Numbered from the stretch's first letter, positions 1 through 8,852 are shown. The stretch is 64,000 nucleotides of DNA from Actinacidiphila bryophytorum (GCF_016916835.1 NZ_JAFFIX010000005.1:62001-126000); one strand, 5' to 3'. Notes: generated from the letters alone by a model not told the origin. Numbers and translations are program-made.

Positions 1-1029
1 GCCGTCGCCGATCCAGGACGACTGGGCGTTGGTCGAGGAGGTCATGCCGTCGACCGAAGAGGAGTCGTAGGACAGCGCGACGGTCGGGGTGTCGCCGCCG
101 GGCGCCGGCGGCACCTCGATGGGGTAGCTGTAGCCGAAGCCGCCGTTGGCCGAGCCCGCGGTCCAGGCGGCGCTGGGGCTGAGGCTGGTGGCCGCGTACG
201 TGCCGCCGCCGCCCGCGGGCGAGATGTCGGGGGCCAGCACCAGGCCGCTCGCGGCGGCCGACGACGCGGACGTCGCCGCCGCGGACGTGGCGGGCACCGC
301 CACGTCGGCGACCAGGCGGTGCGTGGCCGGGTCGTAGTGCGAGGGGACGGGCGTGGAGGCCGCGCAGCCGGGCGCCTGAGGGGTGGTCAGGGCGCAGGCG
401 GGGATCGCCACCAGCCGGGAGCGTGCGGCGGCGTCGGCGCCGTAGAGGGCGTCGAGCCCGCTGACGTCCACGCCGACCTCGACCGACGCGGCGGGTCCCG
501 CGGCGGCCCTGGACAGCGCCACGACCTGGCCGCGGTAGCCGGCCGCGGCGGCGGTCGCGGCCGGGACCACGTCCACGGTCACCGGGGTGCCGGCGGCGGC
601 CGGCGCCGCGGGGGCGTCGGCGGCGCGGGCGGCGACGCCCTTGGCGGCCGCGCCGCCGGGGCGCACCCACACGGCGAGCTTCGCGGCCCGTGCGGGCCGC
701 GGCCGGCCGGCCGCGGCGGCGGGCAGGTCGAGGGTCGTGGTGCCGGTGGCCGCGGCGGCCGCCGCGGGCGGTCCTGCCCACGGGGCGGGTACGGGGCGGT
801 CCGGTGCGTTGTGCGCGGGTGGTGCCAGGTCGTGGCCGGCGACCGAGGGGGTCTTCGGCAGTGGTGTGTCCGGAGGTGACCAGATGGTGTGCGGGTCGAC
901 GGGCTGCGCCGTCGCCTCCGCCGATACCGGACCGAGCAGTGCGGCGACGGTGGCGAGCACCGTCAGCACGTCGGTCCACCGTGAACGGCCCTTCGCCACG
1001 CCGGGCCGCGCCTGTCCCCAATGACCCAC
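1..1029 (-). CDS. RHS-repeat (SpvB/RHS-type) secreted giant protein, N-terminal part only
   Basis: The frame starts at GTG (1029-1027) behind AGGGAG and runs off the left edge after 343 codons. Residues 1-42 look like a signal peptide: basic start, hydrophobic stretch around residues 20-36, then an Ala-rich cleavage region. The next ~250 residues are Ala/Pro/Val-rich. From about residue 300 the sequence SYPIEVPPAPGGDTP and then LSYDSSSVDG is the conserved entry of Streptomyces RHS/SpvB-like proteins, where alternating polar beta-repeats begin. These proteins normally continue for more than 1000 residues and often end in a variable toxin-like tip. That part lies outside the window, so a toxin role is inference only. 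It diverges from the LamG protein at 1294. Confidence 0.8.
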   Translation of the reverse strand, partial: MGHWGQARPGVAKGRSRWTDVLTVLATVAALLGPVSAEATAQPVDPHTIWSPPDTPLPKTPSVAGHDLAPPAHNAPDRPVPAPWAGPPAAAAAATGTTTLDLPAAAAGRPRPARAAKLAVWVRPGGAAAKGVAARAADAPAAPAAAGTPVTVDVVPAATAAAAGYRGQVVALSRAAAGPAASVEVGVDVSGLDALYGADAAARSRLVAIPACALTTPQAPGCAASTPVPSHYDPATHRLVADVAVPATSAAATSASSAAASGLVLAPDISPAGGGGTYAATSLSPSAAWTAGSANGGFGYSYPIEVPPAPGGDTPTVALSYDSSSVDGMTSSTNAQSSWIGDG

Positions 1030-1293
1030 GAGAACTCCCTCGCAAGCGACCGGCCGCCGGGGGCAGTTCCCCGGCGGTCACAGGTGAGGCGGCGACCATA
1101 TAATTCGGATCCCGTAAATTCTCCAGTCTGGAAAATACCTTGAGGATATCTTTACCGGCCGCTGTCCCAGGGTGATCTGACACACCGTCCGATGAGCGAC
1201 TTGTCGGATCTCGCCGCTTGACGTACGCCTCCCACGTGCCCTTACTGTGCGGCTCCACGGCGCCGACGGGCGCCGCAAGGGGAAGGAAGCCCG
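1030..1293. promoter_or_regulatory. divergent intergenic region between the RHS and LamG surface-protein genes
   Basis: The 264 bases between the two divergent starts are clearly less GC-rich than the coding DNA around them, with stretches such as ATATAATTCGGATCC near 1097-1111. Both starts have good ribosome sites: AGGGAG for the minus gene and AAGGGGAAGGAAG for the plus gene. Back-to-back promoters must lie here. I cannot place -35/-10 boxes with confidence. Confidence 0.5.
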
Positions 1294-4200
1294 ATGGGGG
1301 GCATCAGTTCATCCGTTCGCAGAAAGCGCCGCGCGGACAGGTCAGGACGCAGGCCGGTAGGCGTCCTGCTGGCGCTCGCACTCACACTGGCAGGCGTCGC
1401 AACGGCGGGGCTTGCGGGGCCTGCCGCCGCCGACGGCGACCCGGGCGACGGTCACGTCACCGCGCTGCCGCCGGACGCCACACCCGAGGCCAAGGCCATG
1501 GCCCAGGCCCAGGCGACCGGGCAGCCGGTCGTCGTCGACGCGCTGACCACGCCGTACGCGCAGACCACCGCCAACCCCGACGGCACGCTGACCCAGGACA
1601 GCACCCCGACGCCCTCCCGGGTCCAGCAGGGCGGCCACTGGGTGCCGGTCGACAGCACCCTCACAGCGAACGCGGACGGGACCCTGTCCACGAAGGCCTC
1701 GCTCAACACGCTGACCCTCTCCGGCGGCGGCACCGCCCCGCTGGCCACCCTGACCAGCCCGGACGGCAAGAGCCTGGCGATCGGCATGCCCTTCCCGCTG
1801 CCGGTGCCCACCACCGACGGCGACACCGCCGTCTACGCCGACGTGCTGCCCGGCGTGGACCTGGACGTCACCGCGACCGACGTCGGTGGCATCCGCGAGG
1901 TCCTGGTCGTCAAGTCCGCGGCGGCCGCGGCGAACCCTGAGCTGGCGACACTGCGGCTCTCCACCACCGGCGCGGGCCTGACCATGCAGTCCGACGCGCA
2001 GGGCGGCCTGCAGGCCGTCGACTCCACCGGGGCGGTCGACTTCGTCGCACCCACCCCCACCATGTGGGACTCCAGCACCCCCGACAGCACCTCGGGGACC
2101 GCCGGCGCCAGGACCGCGGCAGCCGCGGAGCCGCAGACCGCCGCGGGCGCCGACCCCAGCACCCCGGACGGCCCCGGCACGGGCGCCCAGACCGCGCAGA
2201 TCCCGGTCAGCGCCAGCGCCGACGCCGTCACCCTGACCCCCTCCGCCGACCTGCTGCGCGGCACCGGAACCCGCTACCCGGTCTACATCGACCCGTCCTA
2301 CCTGCCGTGGAAGGCGGGCGCCCCCACCTGGACCTGGGTCCAGTCGGCCTACCCCACCGCGGACAACTTCGGGCAGTACGGCACCTCGCACAGCTCGCAG
2401 CCCGGCGTCGGCGTGTGCGGCACCTACCCCAACGGCGGCAGCTGCGTACCCGCCGACAAGGAGCGCACGTACTTCCAGTTCAACACCTCCAGCCTGCACT
2501 CGGTCGAGGACACCCTGGGCGCCGCCACCCTGACGGTCACCCAGACCTACTCGGCGGACTGGAGCTGCACCAACAAGTACGCGGTGCGCGCCTACGCGTC
2601 GAGCACCGCGATCGGGCACGGCACCAACTGGAACAACCAGCCGGGCGGCAGCCTCGTCGGCACCGACAGCGTCGGCGGTACCGGCTCCGCCGACTGCGGC
2701 GACGTGTCGTTCACGTACAACGCGCTCAGCGCCGTGCGCACCGCGATGGGCGGCACCAACCCGGGCGTCATGACCTTCGGGATCTACGGTGACGAGTCCG
2801 ACGCCAACGGCCTCAAGCGGGTCTCCAACAAGGCGACCCTGAGCGTCACCTACGACAGCACCCCCAACCCGCCCACCGGCTTCACCGCCTCCCCGACCCC
2901 GCGCTACGCCTCGGCCGGCACCACCCAGGCCTGCGAGACCACGGCGAACAGCACCACCTCCGCCTTCCTCGGCAACCCCGGCGCCCAGGGCCTCCAGCTC
3001 AAGGCGACCGTCTCCAGCCCGACCAGCCCCGCGCAGCCCGTCCGCGGCTACTTCGACCTGTGGGACACCGCGGGAACCGTCGCCACCGGCTACACCGGCT
3101 ACGTCTCCTCCGGCAACCAGGTCTCGTACACCGTCCCGTCGAGCAAACTCGTCGACGGCGGCTCCTACGGCTGGGACGTCTCAGCCAACGACGGCATCCT
3201 CGGCTCGGCCGCCGCGCCCAGCGCGCACTGCCACTTCCGGGTCGACATGACGCCGCCGACGGTCAGCGTGCCGACGGCGCCCGACCAGATCTCGGCCAGT
3301 GCGCTGCCCGTCACCTTCCCGCCGTCCGGCAACGGCCAGGTCACCGGCGTCCATGTGGGCGGCGGCGGCTGGGTGCCCTTCAGCGCGACCGACCCGGCAC
3401 CGGCCGGCACCCCCTCGGGCCTGGCCTGCATGCACTGGAGCTTCGACCCGACGCTCGCCGACGCGGCCTGGCAGTGCGGCTCCAAGCTCCCCGGCGCCTC
3501 GGGCCTGGCCGCCTTCCCCACCCACTGGGGCACCAACATCGTCTACATCCAGGCCGAGGACAACGCGGGCAACTACTCCGGCATCGTCGCCTACGCCTTC
3601 TACGTGCCGTGGAACCCGAGCGGGCCGGCCCCGGTCTTCGGCGACACCACAGGTGACGGCTCGCCCGACGTCGTCGCGCCCGGCAGCGACGGCAACCTCT
3701 ACGCCCACTCGGTGCCCGGCAACACCCAGGCCACCAGCCCCGCGGTCAGCCTGGCCGCCAAGGCCGCCGACTCCCCCGCGGGCGACGCCTGGAAGAACGG
3801 CTACCAGATCACCCACCGCGGCAGCATGCGCACAGGACTGAACGTCGACGACCTGATCGTCCACAAGACCGGCTCGCCGTCGATGGTCTTCTACTTCAAC
3901 CCCGGCAACACCGGCACCGACGGGCGGTTCGACAAGAAGCAGGAGATCGCCAAACCGCCCTGCGCCGGCTGCACCGACTACGCGGCGGACTGGTCGACCA
4001 CCCTCCAGGTGGCCGCGCTCGGCGACGTGGCGAGCACCAGCCTGGACGCCGGCCACTTCGGCAACTACACCGGGCTGCTCACCACCGAGACCACCAGCAC
4101 CGGCGACGCGGCCCTGTGGTTCTACCCGACGGTGGCCTACGGGCTGCTCGGCGCACCGGTCAAGGTCGCCGCGAGCGGCTGGAAGAACATGGACCTGATG

Positions 4201-5229
4201 TCGCCCGGCGACACCGCGGGAACCGGCAAGCCGGGCCTGTGGACCCGCGACCGCAGCACCGGCGACATCCTCAGCCGCACCCTGACCACCGGCACGGCCT
4301 CCACCGACGCCAACGGCGACCCGCTGGACACCCCCGTGCCGACCGTCACCGCGGTCAGCGCCGGCACCAAGATCGGCAACCTCGTCGTCGCAGGCGACCC
4401 GGTGGTCGGCTCGGACGGCGACCTGACCGGCGACGGCATCCCCGACCTGTGGTCGGTCTCCAGCGCCGGCAGCCTCAACGTCAGGCCCGGCACCACCGCC
4501 ACCGGCTCCAGCGGCTCACCGGTGACCGGCACCGCCGCCTACTTCACCATCGGGAGCAACAGCACGGCCGCCGACCAGTGGCCGCTGAAGAACACCCTGA
4601 CCGACATCGACACCCTCAACCCCGCGACCGCGCACGGCACCACGAGCTGGGGCGCCGACCACACCGGAGCCGTGAACTCGGCAGTCGTCCTCGACGGCTC
4701 CACCGGCTTCCTGCAGTCCGCGCACGCGGCCGTCGACACCAGCAAGAGCTACACCGTCTCGGCCTGGGTCAACCTGAGCTCCACCGCCGCCACCATCACC
4801 GCGGTCAGCCAGAGCACCGTCAACCACCAGGCCTTCTACCTGGGCTTCCAATCCACCACCAGCCACTGGTACTTCCAGACCACGACCAGTGACGAGACCA
4901 GCACCACCTTCCAGACCGCGCACGGCGGCACCCGCGACGCCGGCGGCACCGAGCGCACCCCGGCGACCGGCGTGTGGACCCTGATCACCGGGGTCTACGA
5001 CGCCGACAGCGACACCCAGACGCTGTACGTCAACGGCGTCGCCGCCGATGTCGCGGCGCACAACGCCACCCCGGTCTACAACTCGGGCGGCCACCTCAAC
5101 ATCGGCGCCAACGCGATCATCGGCAGCACGGCCCCCTACAACCAGTGGGGCGGCTCCATCGCCGACGTCCGCACCTACCCGGTCGCCCTGACCCCCGACG
5201 AGGTGCACCACATCTACACCACGTCCTGA
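1294..5229 (+). CDS. large secreted protein with DNRLRE-like, FG-GAP-like and C-terminal LamG domains
   Basis: The 1311-aa protein starts at ATG behind AAGGGGAAGGAAG. Residues 1-46 form a signal peptide: two clusters of Arg, a hydrophobic stretch, and cleavage after PAAA. The part after it is Thr/Ala-rich and is the family N-terminal beta domain. A DNRLRE-like domain begins near residue 327 (YPVYIDPSY) and ends around 525. FG-GAP/VCBS-like acidic loops occur near 781 (GDTTGDGSPD) and 1042 (GDLTGDGIPD). Residues ~1092-1311 are a LamG/concanavalin-like jellyroll with LDGSTGFL and SAWVNL. No membrane anchor or sortase motif was seen, so it is probably secreted or loosely wall-bound. Such proteins often sit beside RHS genes in Streptomyces, and a joint surface role is inference. 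Confidence 0.85.
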   Translation: MGGISSSVRRKRRADRSGRRPVGVLLALALTLAGVATAGLAGPAAADGDPGDGHVTALPPDATPEAKAMAQAQATGQPVVVDALTTPYAQTTANPDGTLTQDSTPTPSRVQQGGHWVPVDSTLTANADGTLSTKASLNTLTLSGGGTAPLATLTSPDGKSLAIGMPFPLPVPTTDGDTAVYADVLPGVDLDVTATDVGGIREVLVVKSAAAAANPELATLRLSTTGAGLTMQSDAQGGLQAVDSTGAVDFVAPTPTMWDSSTPDSTSGTAGARTAAAAEPQTAAGADPSTPDGPGTGAQTAQIPVSASADAVTLTPSADLLRGTGTRYPVYIDPSYLPWKAGAPTWTWVQSAYPTADNFGQYGTSHSSQPGVGVCGTYPNGGSCVPADKERTYFQFNTSSLHSVEDTLGAATLTVTQTYSADWSCTNKYAVRAYASSTAIGHGTNWNNQPGGSLVGTDSVGGTGSADCGDVSFTYNALSAVRTAMGGTNPGVMTFGIYGDESDANGLKRVSNKATLSVTYDSTPNPPTGFTASPTPRYASAGTTQACETTANSTTSAFLGNPGAQGLQLKATVSSPTSPAQPVRGYFDLWDTAGTVATGYTGYVSSGNQVSYTVPSSKLVDGGSYGWDVSANDGILGSAAAPSAHCHFRVDMTPPTVSVPTAPDQISASALPVTFPPSGNGQVTGVHVGGGGWVPFSATDPAPAGTPSGLACMHWSFDPTLADAAWQCGSKLPGASGLAAFPTHWGTNIVYIQAEDNAGNYSGIVAYAFYVPWNPSGPAPVFGDTTGDGSPDVVAPGSDGNLYAHSVPGNTQATSPAVSLAAKAADSPAGDAWKNGYQITHRGSMRTGLNVDDLIVHKTGSPSMVFYFNPGNTGTDGRFDKKQEIAKPPCAGCTDYAADWSTTLQVAALGDVASTSLDAGHFGNYTGLLTTETTSTGDAALWFYPTVAYGLLGAPVKVAASGWKNMDLMSPGDTAGTGKPGLWTRDRSTGDILSRTLTTGTASTDANGDPLDTPVPTVTAVSAGTKIGNLVVAGDPVVGSDGDLTGDGIPDLWSVSSAGSLNVRPGTTATGSSGSPVTGTAAYFTIGSNSTAADQWPLKNTLTDIDTLNPATAHGTTSWGADHTGAVNSAVVLDGSTGFLQSAHAAVDTSKSYTVSAWVNLSSTAATITAVSQSTVNHQAFYLGFQSTTSHWYFQTTTSDETSTTFQTAHGGTRDAGGTERTPATGVWTLITGVYDADSDTQTLYVNGVAADVAAHNATPVYNSGGHLNIGANAIIGSTAPYNQWGGSIADVRTYPVALTPDEVHHIYTTS

Positions 5230-5262
5230 CACACCACGTCCTGAGCAGCGGCACCCCGTCCG

Positions 5263-5297
5263 CCGCGCGGCCCGGTCAGCTGACCCGGGCCGCGCGG
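5263..5297. terminator. bidirectional hairpin between convergent genes
   Basis: CCGCGCGGCCCGG (5263-5275) and CCGGGCCGCGCGG (5285-5297) are perfect 13-base complements around a 9-base loop. The hairpin lies just past the LamG stop (5229). The stop codon of the minus-strand AmaP-like gene (5276-5278) sits in the loop, so the structure can serve both directions. It lacks a clear U tract. Confidence 0.6.
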
Positions 5298-5872
5298 TGG
5301 CGCACCGCCCGCAGCCGCGCCTCGGCCGGCAGGTCGGGCAGGCCCGCGGAGTTGCGGGCGCGCTCCAGGACCTGGGAGTCCAGGCCCTCCACCACGTCCT
5401 GGGGAGTGGCGTGCGGGGCCAGGCCCAGTACCAGCCGCGCCTCCGGGGTGCCCCGGCGGCCGGTGAGCACCGCGTTGGACCACTCGACGCCCTCGTAGTC
5501 CTCGGCCTCCGAGCGCAGCACGCTCTCCAGTGCCCGGCCGCGCAGCAGTGCGCCCTGGCCGTCGCCGCTGTCGATCCTGATCTGCCGCAGCCGCCGGGTG
5601 CGGGCCTGCGCCAGCAGCCACCACAGAGCCGCGAGGAAGAGCACGCCGAGCACGGCGAAGACCACCGGCCACCACCAGCCGTCCGAGCGGTAGCGGGTCC
5701 TGCTGTGATCGGTGAGCAGCACGTCCTTGGGGCCGGTGAAGGGCCACCACCCGGGCACCGTGAAGTCCCAGTGCCGCTGCAGGTCGAGGCTGCCGACCAG
5801 CACGGACAGGCCCACCACCAGCAGGACGAGGCCGGTCAGCGCGAGCAGGACCCGGTTGAGTGTGGTGCGCAT
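5276..5872 (-). CDS. AmaP-like alkaline-shock membrane anchor protein
   Basis: The 198-aa protein has two membrane helices (about residues 7-27 and 68-89) separated by a short Trp-rich outside segment. A soluble C-terminal domain of ~110 residues follows. This is the layout of AmaP, the membrane anchor for Asp23 in Gram-positive bacteria. It is the last gene of a minus-strand run 7223-7732, 6940-7140, 6569-6940, 5880-6572, 5276-5872, 7 bases after the DUF6286 gene. It probably holds the Asp23 proteins at the membrane in an envelope-stress complex. Assignment rests on layout plus context rather than on a catalytic motif. Confidence 0.7.
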   Translation of the reverse strand: MRTTLNRVLLALTGLVLLVVGLSVLVGSLDLQRHWDFTVPGWWPFTGPKDVLLTDHSRTRYRSDGWWWPVVFAVLGVLFLAALWWLLAQARTRRLRQIRIDSGDGQGALLRGRALESVLRSEAEDYEGVEWSNAVLTGRRGTPEARLVLGLAPHATPQDVVEGLDSQVLERARNSAGLPDLPAEARLRAVRHRAARVS

Positions 5873-5879
5873 CGCCCGG

Positions 5880-6572
5880 TCACCCCTTCTTCTCGGCCCG
5901 CTGCAGATGGATGCTCAGCTGCGGCGACCTGGCAAGGCCCAGCTGCCGTACGGCCTCGCCGAGGGCCGCGGTCAGGTCGTCGCGCACCTCTTCGAGTTCG
6001 CGGAAGTGCGAGGTGGCACGGGCCTTGATCTTGCGGCGACCCACGTCGACCCTGGCCCAGCGGACACCGGACACTTCCATCGCCCGGTCGCGCAGCACCA
6101 GTTCTGCCGCGCGCCGGTCGAGTCCCGCGCGCACCCCGGCGGTTCCGCTGCGGGCCATCGGCAAAACGCCGCGCTCGCCGGGGGTCAGGGCGAGGACCAG
6201 CAGCCACAGGCCCAGGGCCGCCGCGACGGAGGCGCCGAGGATGATCCAGACGTCGTCCAGGTGCCGGGTGGCCAGCTCGTTCGCCAGCGTCACCCGCCAC
6301 TGCATCGCCTTGCGGTCGGCGCGGACCGAGGCGATGTCGTAGAGGAAGAGCCCGGCAAGTCCCAGCAGCACCGCGGCGGTCAGCGCCGCGGGGATGCGGC
6401 GGCCGGACCAGAAGCGGCGCACTTTCTGACCCTGCCCGCCGCCGGGCAGGCCCGAGGTCACCGCGTACGGTTCGATCTCGGGGCGTTTGGCGATGCTGAC
6501 CCTGGCGTTGTCCGCGTCGGACCCGGTCGGGTCCTGCTCGCGGTAGACGTGGCTGCCCCCCTCGTCGCTCAT
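5880..6572 (-). CDS. DUF6286-type two-helix membrane protein in the Asp23 operon
   Basis: I start this 230-aa protein at ATG 6572. It overlaps the stop of the upstream Asp23 gene by 4 bases (ATGA) and has GGGAGGGTGGA in front. An upstream in-frame extension exists but lies inside that Asp23 gene. Residues 1-60 are hydrophilic, helices span about 61-82 and 108-130, and a basic C-terminal domain of ~100 residues follows. It resembles the actinobacterial DUF6286 proteins found with Asp23/Gls24 genes. Function is unknown; coupling points to a subunit of the same envelope-stress complex. Confidence 0.7.
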   Translation of the reverse strand: MSDEGGSHVYREQDPTGSDADNARVSIAKRPEIEPYAVTSGLPGGGQGQKVRRFWSGRRIPAALTAAVLLGLAGLFLYDIASVRADRKAMQWRVTLANELATRHLDDVWIILGASVAAALGLWLLVLALTPGERGVLPMARSGTAGVRAGLDRRAAELVLRDRAMEVSGVRWARVDVGRRKIKARATSHFRELEEVRDDLTAALGEAVRQLGLARSPQLSIHLQRAEKKG

Positions 6573-6940
6573 TCCACCCTCCCCTCGTCCTTGCGGCGCG
6601 CTGCCGCCGAGTGCAGCCGCTCCACCTCGACGGCCACCTCGGGTACATCCATACCCGTCAACGCCTCGACCCTGCCGGTGACATGGCGGCGGACCGTACC
6701 GCACACCGCGCCGATGTTCGCCGGGTAGCCCAGTTCCAGGGCCAGCCGCAGCCGGGCGGTGTCCTTGCGCACCGACACCGAGGCGTGCGGCTGGACGTCG
6801 CGCGGCACCAGGTCGGCGCCGGGCGCGTCGGCGAGGACCTCACCCGCCGCCTGCGCGGCGATCTTGGCGACCACCCGGTCGGCGATCCGCAGCGCACCGC
6901 GGTCGGCGGCGGGCAGCTGTCCGGGTACGGCTGAGGCCAT
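6569..6940 (-). CDS. Asp23/Gls24 family envelope stress protein (short form)
   Basis: The 123-aa protein has the Asp23/Gls24 core: an N-terminal ADRVVAKIAAQAA helix, a middle strand with LRLALELGYP, and a C-terminal half with EALTGMDVPEVAVEVERL. It is shorter and more diverged than the second Asp23 gene at 7223-7732. Its ATG overlaps the stop of the small membrane gene (TGATG), and its own stop overlaps the DUF6286 start (ATGA), so translation is coupled across all three. It is cytoplasmic and presumably membrane-tethered through AmaP. Confidence 0.8.
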   Translation of the reverse strand: MASAVPGQLPAADRGALRIADRVVAKIAAQAAGEVLADAPGADLVPRDVQPHASVSVRKDTARLRLALELGYPANIGAVCGTVRRHVTGRVEALTGMDVPEVAVEVERLHSAAARRKDEGRVE

Positions 6941-7140
6941 CAGCGCCGCCGGTCACGGTCGCGGTCCCGGTCCCGGGTCCGGAAGAAGTCGCCCGGTTCC
7001 AGGTCGCCGTCGAAGAACTTGCCCGCGACGAAGCCGACCGCACCGAGCAGCGCCACTACGAGAAAGGCCCCGAAGCCGCCGAAGTACCCGGCGAACCCCA
7101 GTGCCATGCCGGCCGCCAGGCCGATCACCGCCATGCTCAT
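6940..7140 (-). CDS. small DUF2273-like membrane protein
   Basis: The 66-aa reading from ATG 7140 gives one Gly/Ala/Phe-rich hydrophobic hairpin (residues ~3-40) and then an acidic and Arg/Asp-repeat tail (RDRDRDRDRRR). ACGGGAAG precedes this ATG. A longer start at 7254 would overlap the upstream Asp23 gene by 32 bases and add a low-complexity leader, so I prefer the short form. Small DUF2273-like proteins are usual members of Asp23 operons. The charged tail may contact Asp23 at the membrane, which is inference. Confidence 0.65.
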   Translation of the reverse strand: MSMAVIGLAAGMALGFAGYFGGFGAFLVVALLGAVGFVAGKFFDGDLEPGDFFRTRDRDRDRDRRR

Positions 7141-7222
7141 CGTCTGCTTCCCGTCCGCTCTGCTGCGCCCGCCCGCACTGCCGCGGGCCGCGTCTGCGTG
7201 CCGCTGTGCCGCACCGGTGCCA

Positions 7223-7732
7223 CTACTGGACCCGCTGCTCACGGTCGTCGTCATCGTCCTCGTCCGGCAGCTTCACGTCGCCGACCGCGATGTTGACCTC
7301 GACCACTTCCAGACCGGTCATCCGCTCGACCGCGGCGATCACGTTCTCCCGTACCGCGCGGGCGACATCGACGATCGAGACGCCGTAGTCGACGACGATG
7401 TCCAGGTCGAGTGCGGTCTGCACCTCGCCCACCTCGGCCTTGACGCCGCGGGTCACCGAGCGGGTGCTGCCCGGGACGCGGTCGCGCACCGCGCCGAAGG
7501 TGCGGGACAGGCCGGTGCCCATCGCGTGCACGCCCACCACGTCGCGGGCGGCCAGCCCGGCGATCTTCTCCACCACACCGTCGGCGATGGTGGTGCGCCC
7601 CCGGCTCGCCGGGTCGCCGAGCGCCTTGCGGGCCGAACCCCCCGCGGTGCCCTTGTCCAGGGTCCTTCCGTTCTCCGGCGTCATCGACGAACCTTCCGGC
7701 TCCGTCCGGCCGTACTGCCCGCTGTCGGTCAT
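7223..7732 (-). CDS. Asp23/Gls24 family envelope stress response protein
   Basis: The 169-aa protein carries the full family signature: GRTTIADGVVEKIAGLAARDVVGVHAMG, given here only as the positions ~44-70, then YGVSIVDVARAVREN and MTGLEVVEVNIAVGDV. It ends in an acidic run (DEDDDDD). I chose ATG 7732 behind AGGGACG; an open frame continues far upstream but has no family content and overlaps the divergent gene at 7872. This is the first gene of the five-gene minus-strand operon, so its promoter lies in 7733-7871. Role: cytoplasmic envelope-stress protein anchored by AmaP. Confidence 0.88.
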   Translation of the reverse strand: MTDSGQYGRTEPEGSSMTPENGRTLDKGTAGGSARKALGDPASRGRTTIADGVVEKIAGLAARDVVGVHAMGTGLSRTFGAVRDRVPGSTRSVTRGVKAEVGEVQTALDLDIVVDYGVSIVDVARAVRENVIAAVERMTGLEVVEVNIAVGDVKLPDEDDDDDREQRVQ

Positions 7733-7871
7733 CGCGAGTCGTCCCTTCGTCTGGGCTGCTCCGTGCACCACACTAAGTCCGCATGCCCTGGCGCGCTGCG
7801 GGGATGCGTCCACAGGGGAAGGCCGCCACCCCCATACGAGTGGTCGGCACACCGGAAGGCGATGAAACCTG

Positions 7872-8636
7872 GTGACCATGGACCGACTGGCCAGGACCGT
7901 GCGGGAACAGGTGGCCCTCGGGCGGCTCCTCCCGCTGGGCGAGGCAGCGGACGCCGCCTGGATCACCGAGAGCGCCGCGGTCGGCGCGCTGCGGCGGGCC
8001 GCAGGCAAGGTGCCCGGGGTGCGGCTGGGTGCGGTGGCGCTGGCTCTCGGCGAGGACGGGCAGGAGCCGGCGGCGGCGGACGGCGCCGCGCCGGTGGGAG
8101 CCTTGCCGCACCGGCCGCTGCGGATCACCGCGGACTTCGAGGCAGGACTTGACGACCCGTTGCCGCGCACCGCCGAGCGGCTGCGGGCCGCGCTGTGGGC
8201 GACGGCCCAGGACTGGCTGGGGGTGCCCGTGCACTCCGTCGACCTGGCCGTCACCGGGCTGCTCGACGGCGGGCCGGCCGGGGAAGCCGTCCTCGAAGGC
8301 GTCGTGGTCGAGGACGGTGAGGGGCCGCAGGAGCTGGCGCAGGACGCGGCGGCCGGCGGGCCCGCGCCCCGGGTGGCGGCCGCCGCGCTGGCGGTGCCCG
8401 GGGTGCTGCGGCTGACCCGGCGGCTGGCCGGGCTCGGCTCCGGCGTCCGGGTCCGCGACAGCGCGGCGGGCGCGGATACGCCGGCGGGCCGCCGGGTCCA
8501 GCTGCAGTTCGCGGTGGCGGCGGGCCACCGACCGGCCGTGGTGGCGCGGGCGGTGACCGCGGCCGTCGCCCCGGTGGCCGCGGCGGACGCGCCGGGTCCC
8601 GTGACGACCGCGGTCGTGGTGACCGACACCTGCTGA
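7872..8636 (+). CDS. unknown Ala-rich protein divergent from the Asp23 operon
   Basis: The 254-aa soluble protein starts at GTG 7872, or possibly ATG 7878. It is rich in Ala, Val and Arg, with no signal peptide, membrane helix or catalytic motif that I recognise. Two segments resemble each other loosely: an ITADFEAGLDD part and a VQLQFAVAAGHRPAVVARAV part, the latter like the strand-helix pattern of Asp23 domains. Relatives sit beside Asp23 operons in other Streptomyces; I recall them named after nucleopolyhedrovirus P10, which says nothing about function. Divergence from the Asp23 operon suggests shared stress control. Confidence 0.6.
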   Translation: MTMDRLARTVREQVALGRLLPLGEAADAAWITESAAVGALRRAAGKVPGVRLGAVALALGEDGQEPAAADGAAPVGALPHRPLRITADFEAGLDDPLPRTAERLRAALWATAQDWLGVPVHSVDLAVTGLLDGGPAGEAVLEGVVVEDGEGPQELAQDAAAGGPAPRVAAAALAVPGVLRLTRRLAGLGSGVRVRDSAAGADTPAGRRVQLQFAVAAGHRPAVVARAVTAAVAPVAAADAPGPVTTAVVVTDTC

Positions 8637-8672
8637 GCCGCCGGACCGGTGGCCCGGGGCCCGTCCGGTGCC

Positions 8673-8852
8673 CTAGGCCGTGTTTTGGAAGTCCGCCTGC
8701 CCCGCGGCGTCTGGCACGCACGCTCGCTGCGTTGTCGGAGTCGTCCGAGTAGGCCCACTACGAGGACGACCCTCCGCCTTGCGATCGCACGCACCGGACG
8801 CCGCGCGGCCCGCCCTGTGGGCGGACGGCGCTACTTCCAAAACACGGCCTAG
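8673..8852. mobile_element. 180-bp MITE-like element with perfect 20-bp terminal inverted repeats
   Basis: CTAGGCCGTGTTTTGGAAGT at 8673-8692 is repeated exactly in inverted orientation at 8833-8852. Inside, GTCCGCC and GGCGGAC, and GCGGCGTC and GACGCCGC, continue the symmetry imperfectly almost to the centre. There is no coding capacity. CTAG at both outer ends may be the target duplication (CTAG or TA), as for IS5-type elements. It lies between two convergent genes and its right-hand CTAG provides the TAG stop of the enoyl-CoA hydratase gene. The RNA would fold into one long hairpin, so it may also terminate transcription. Confidence 0.75.

Noticed and set aside
8673..8852. Simple terminator hairpin only
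   Set aside because: A perfect 20-bp outer match with CTAG at both ends and 180 bp length is far beyond what a terminator needs, though it may also act as one.
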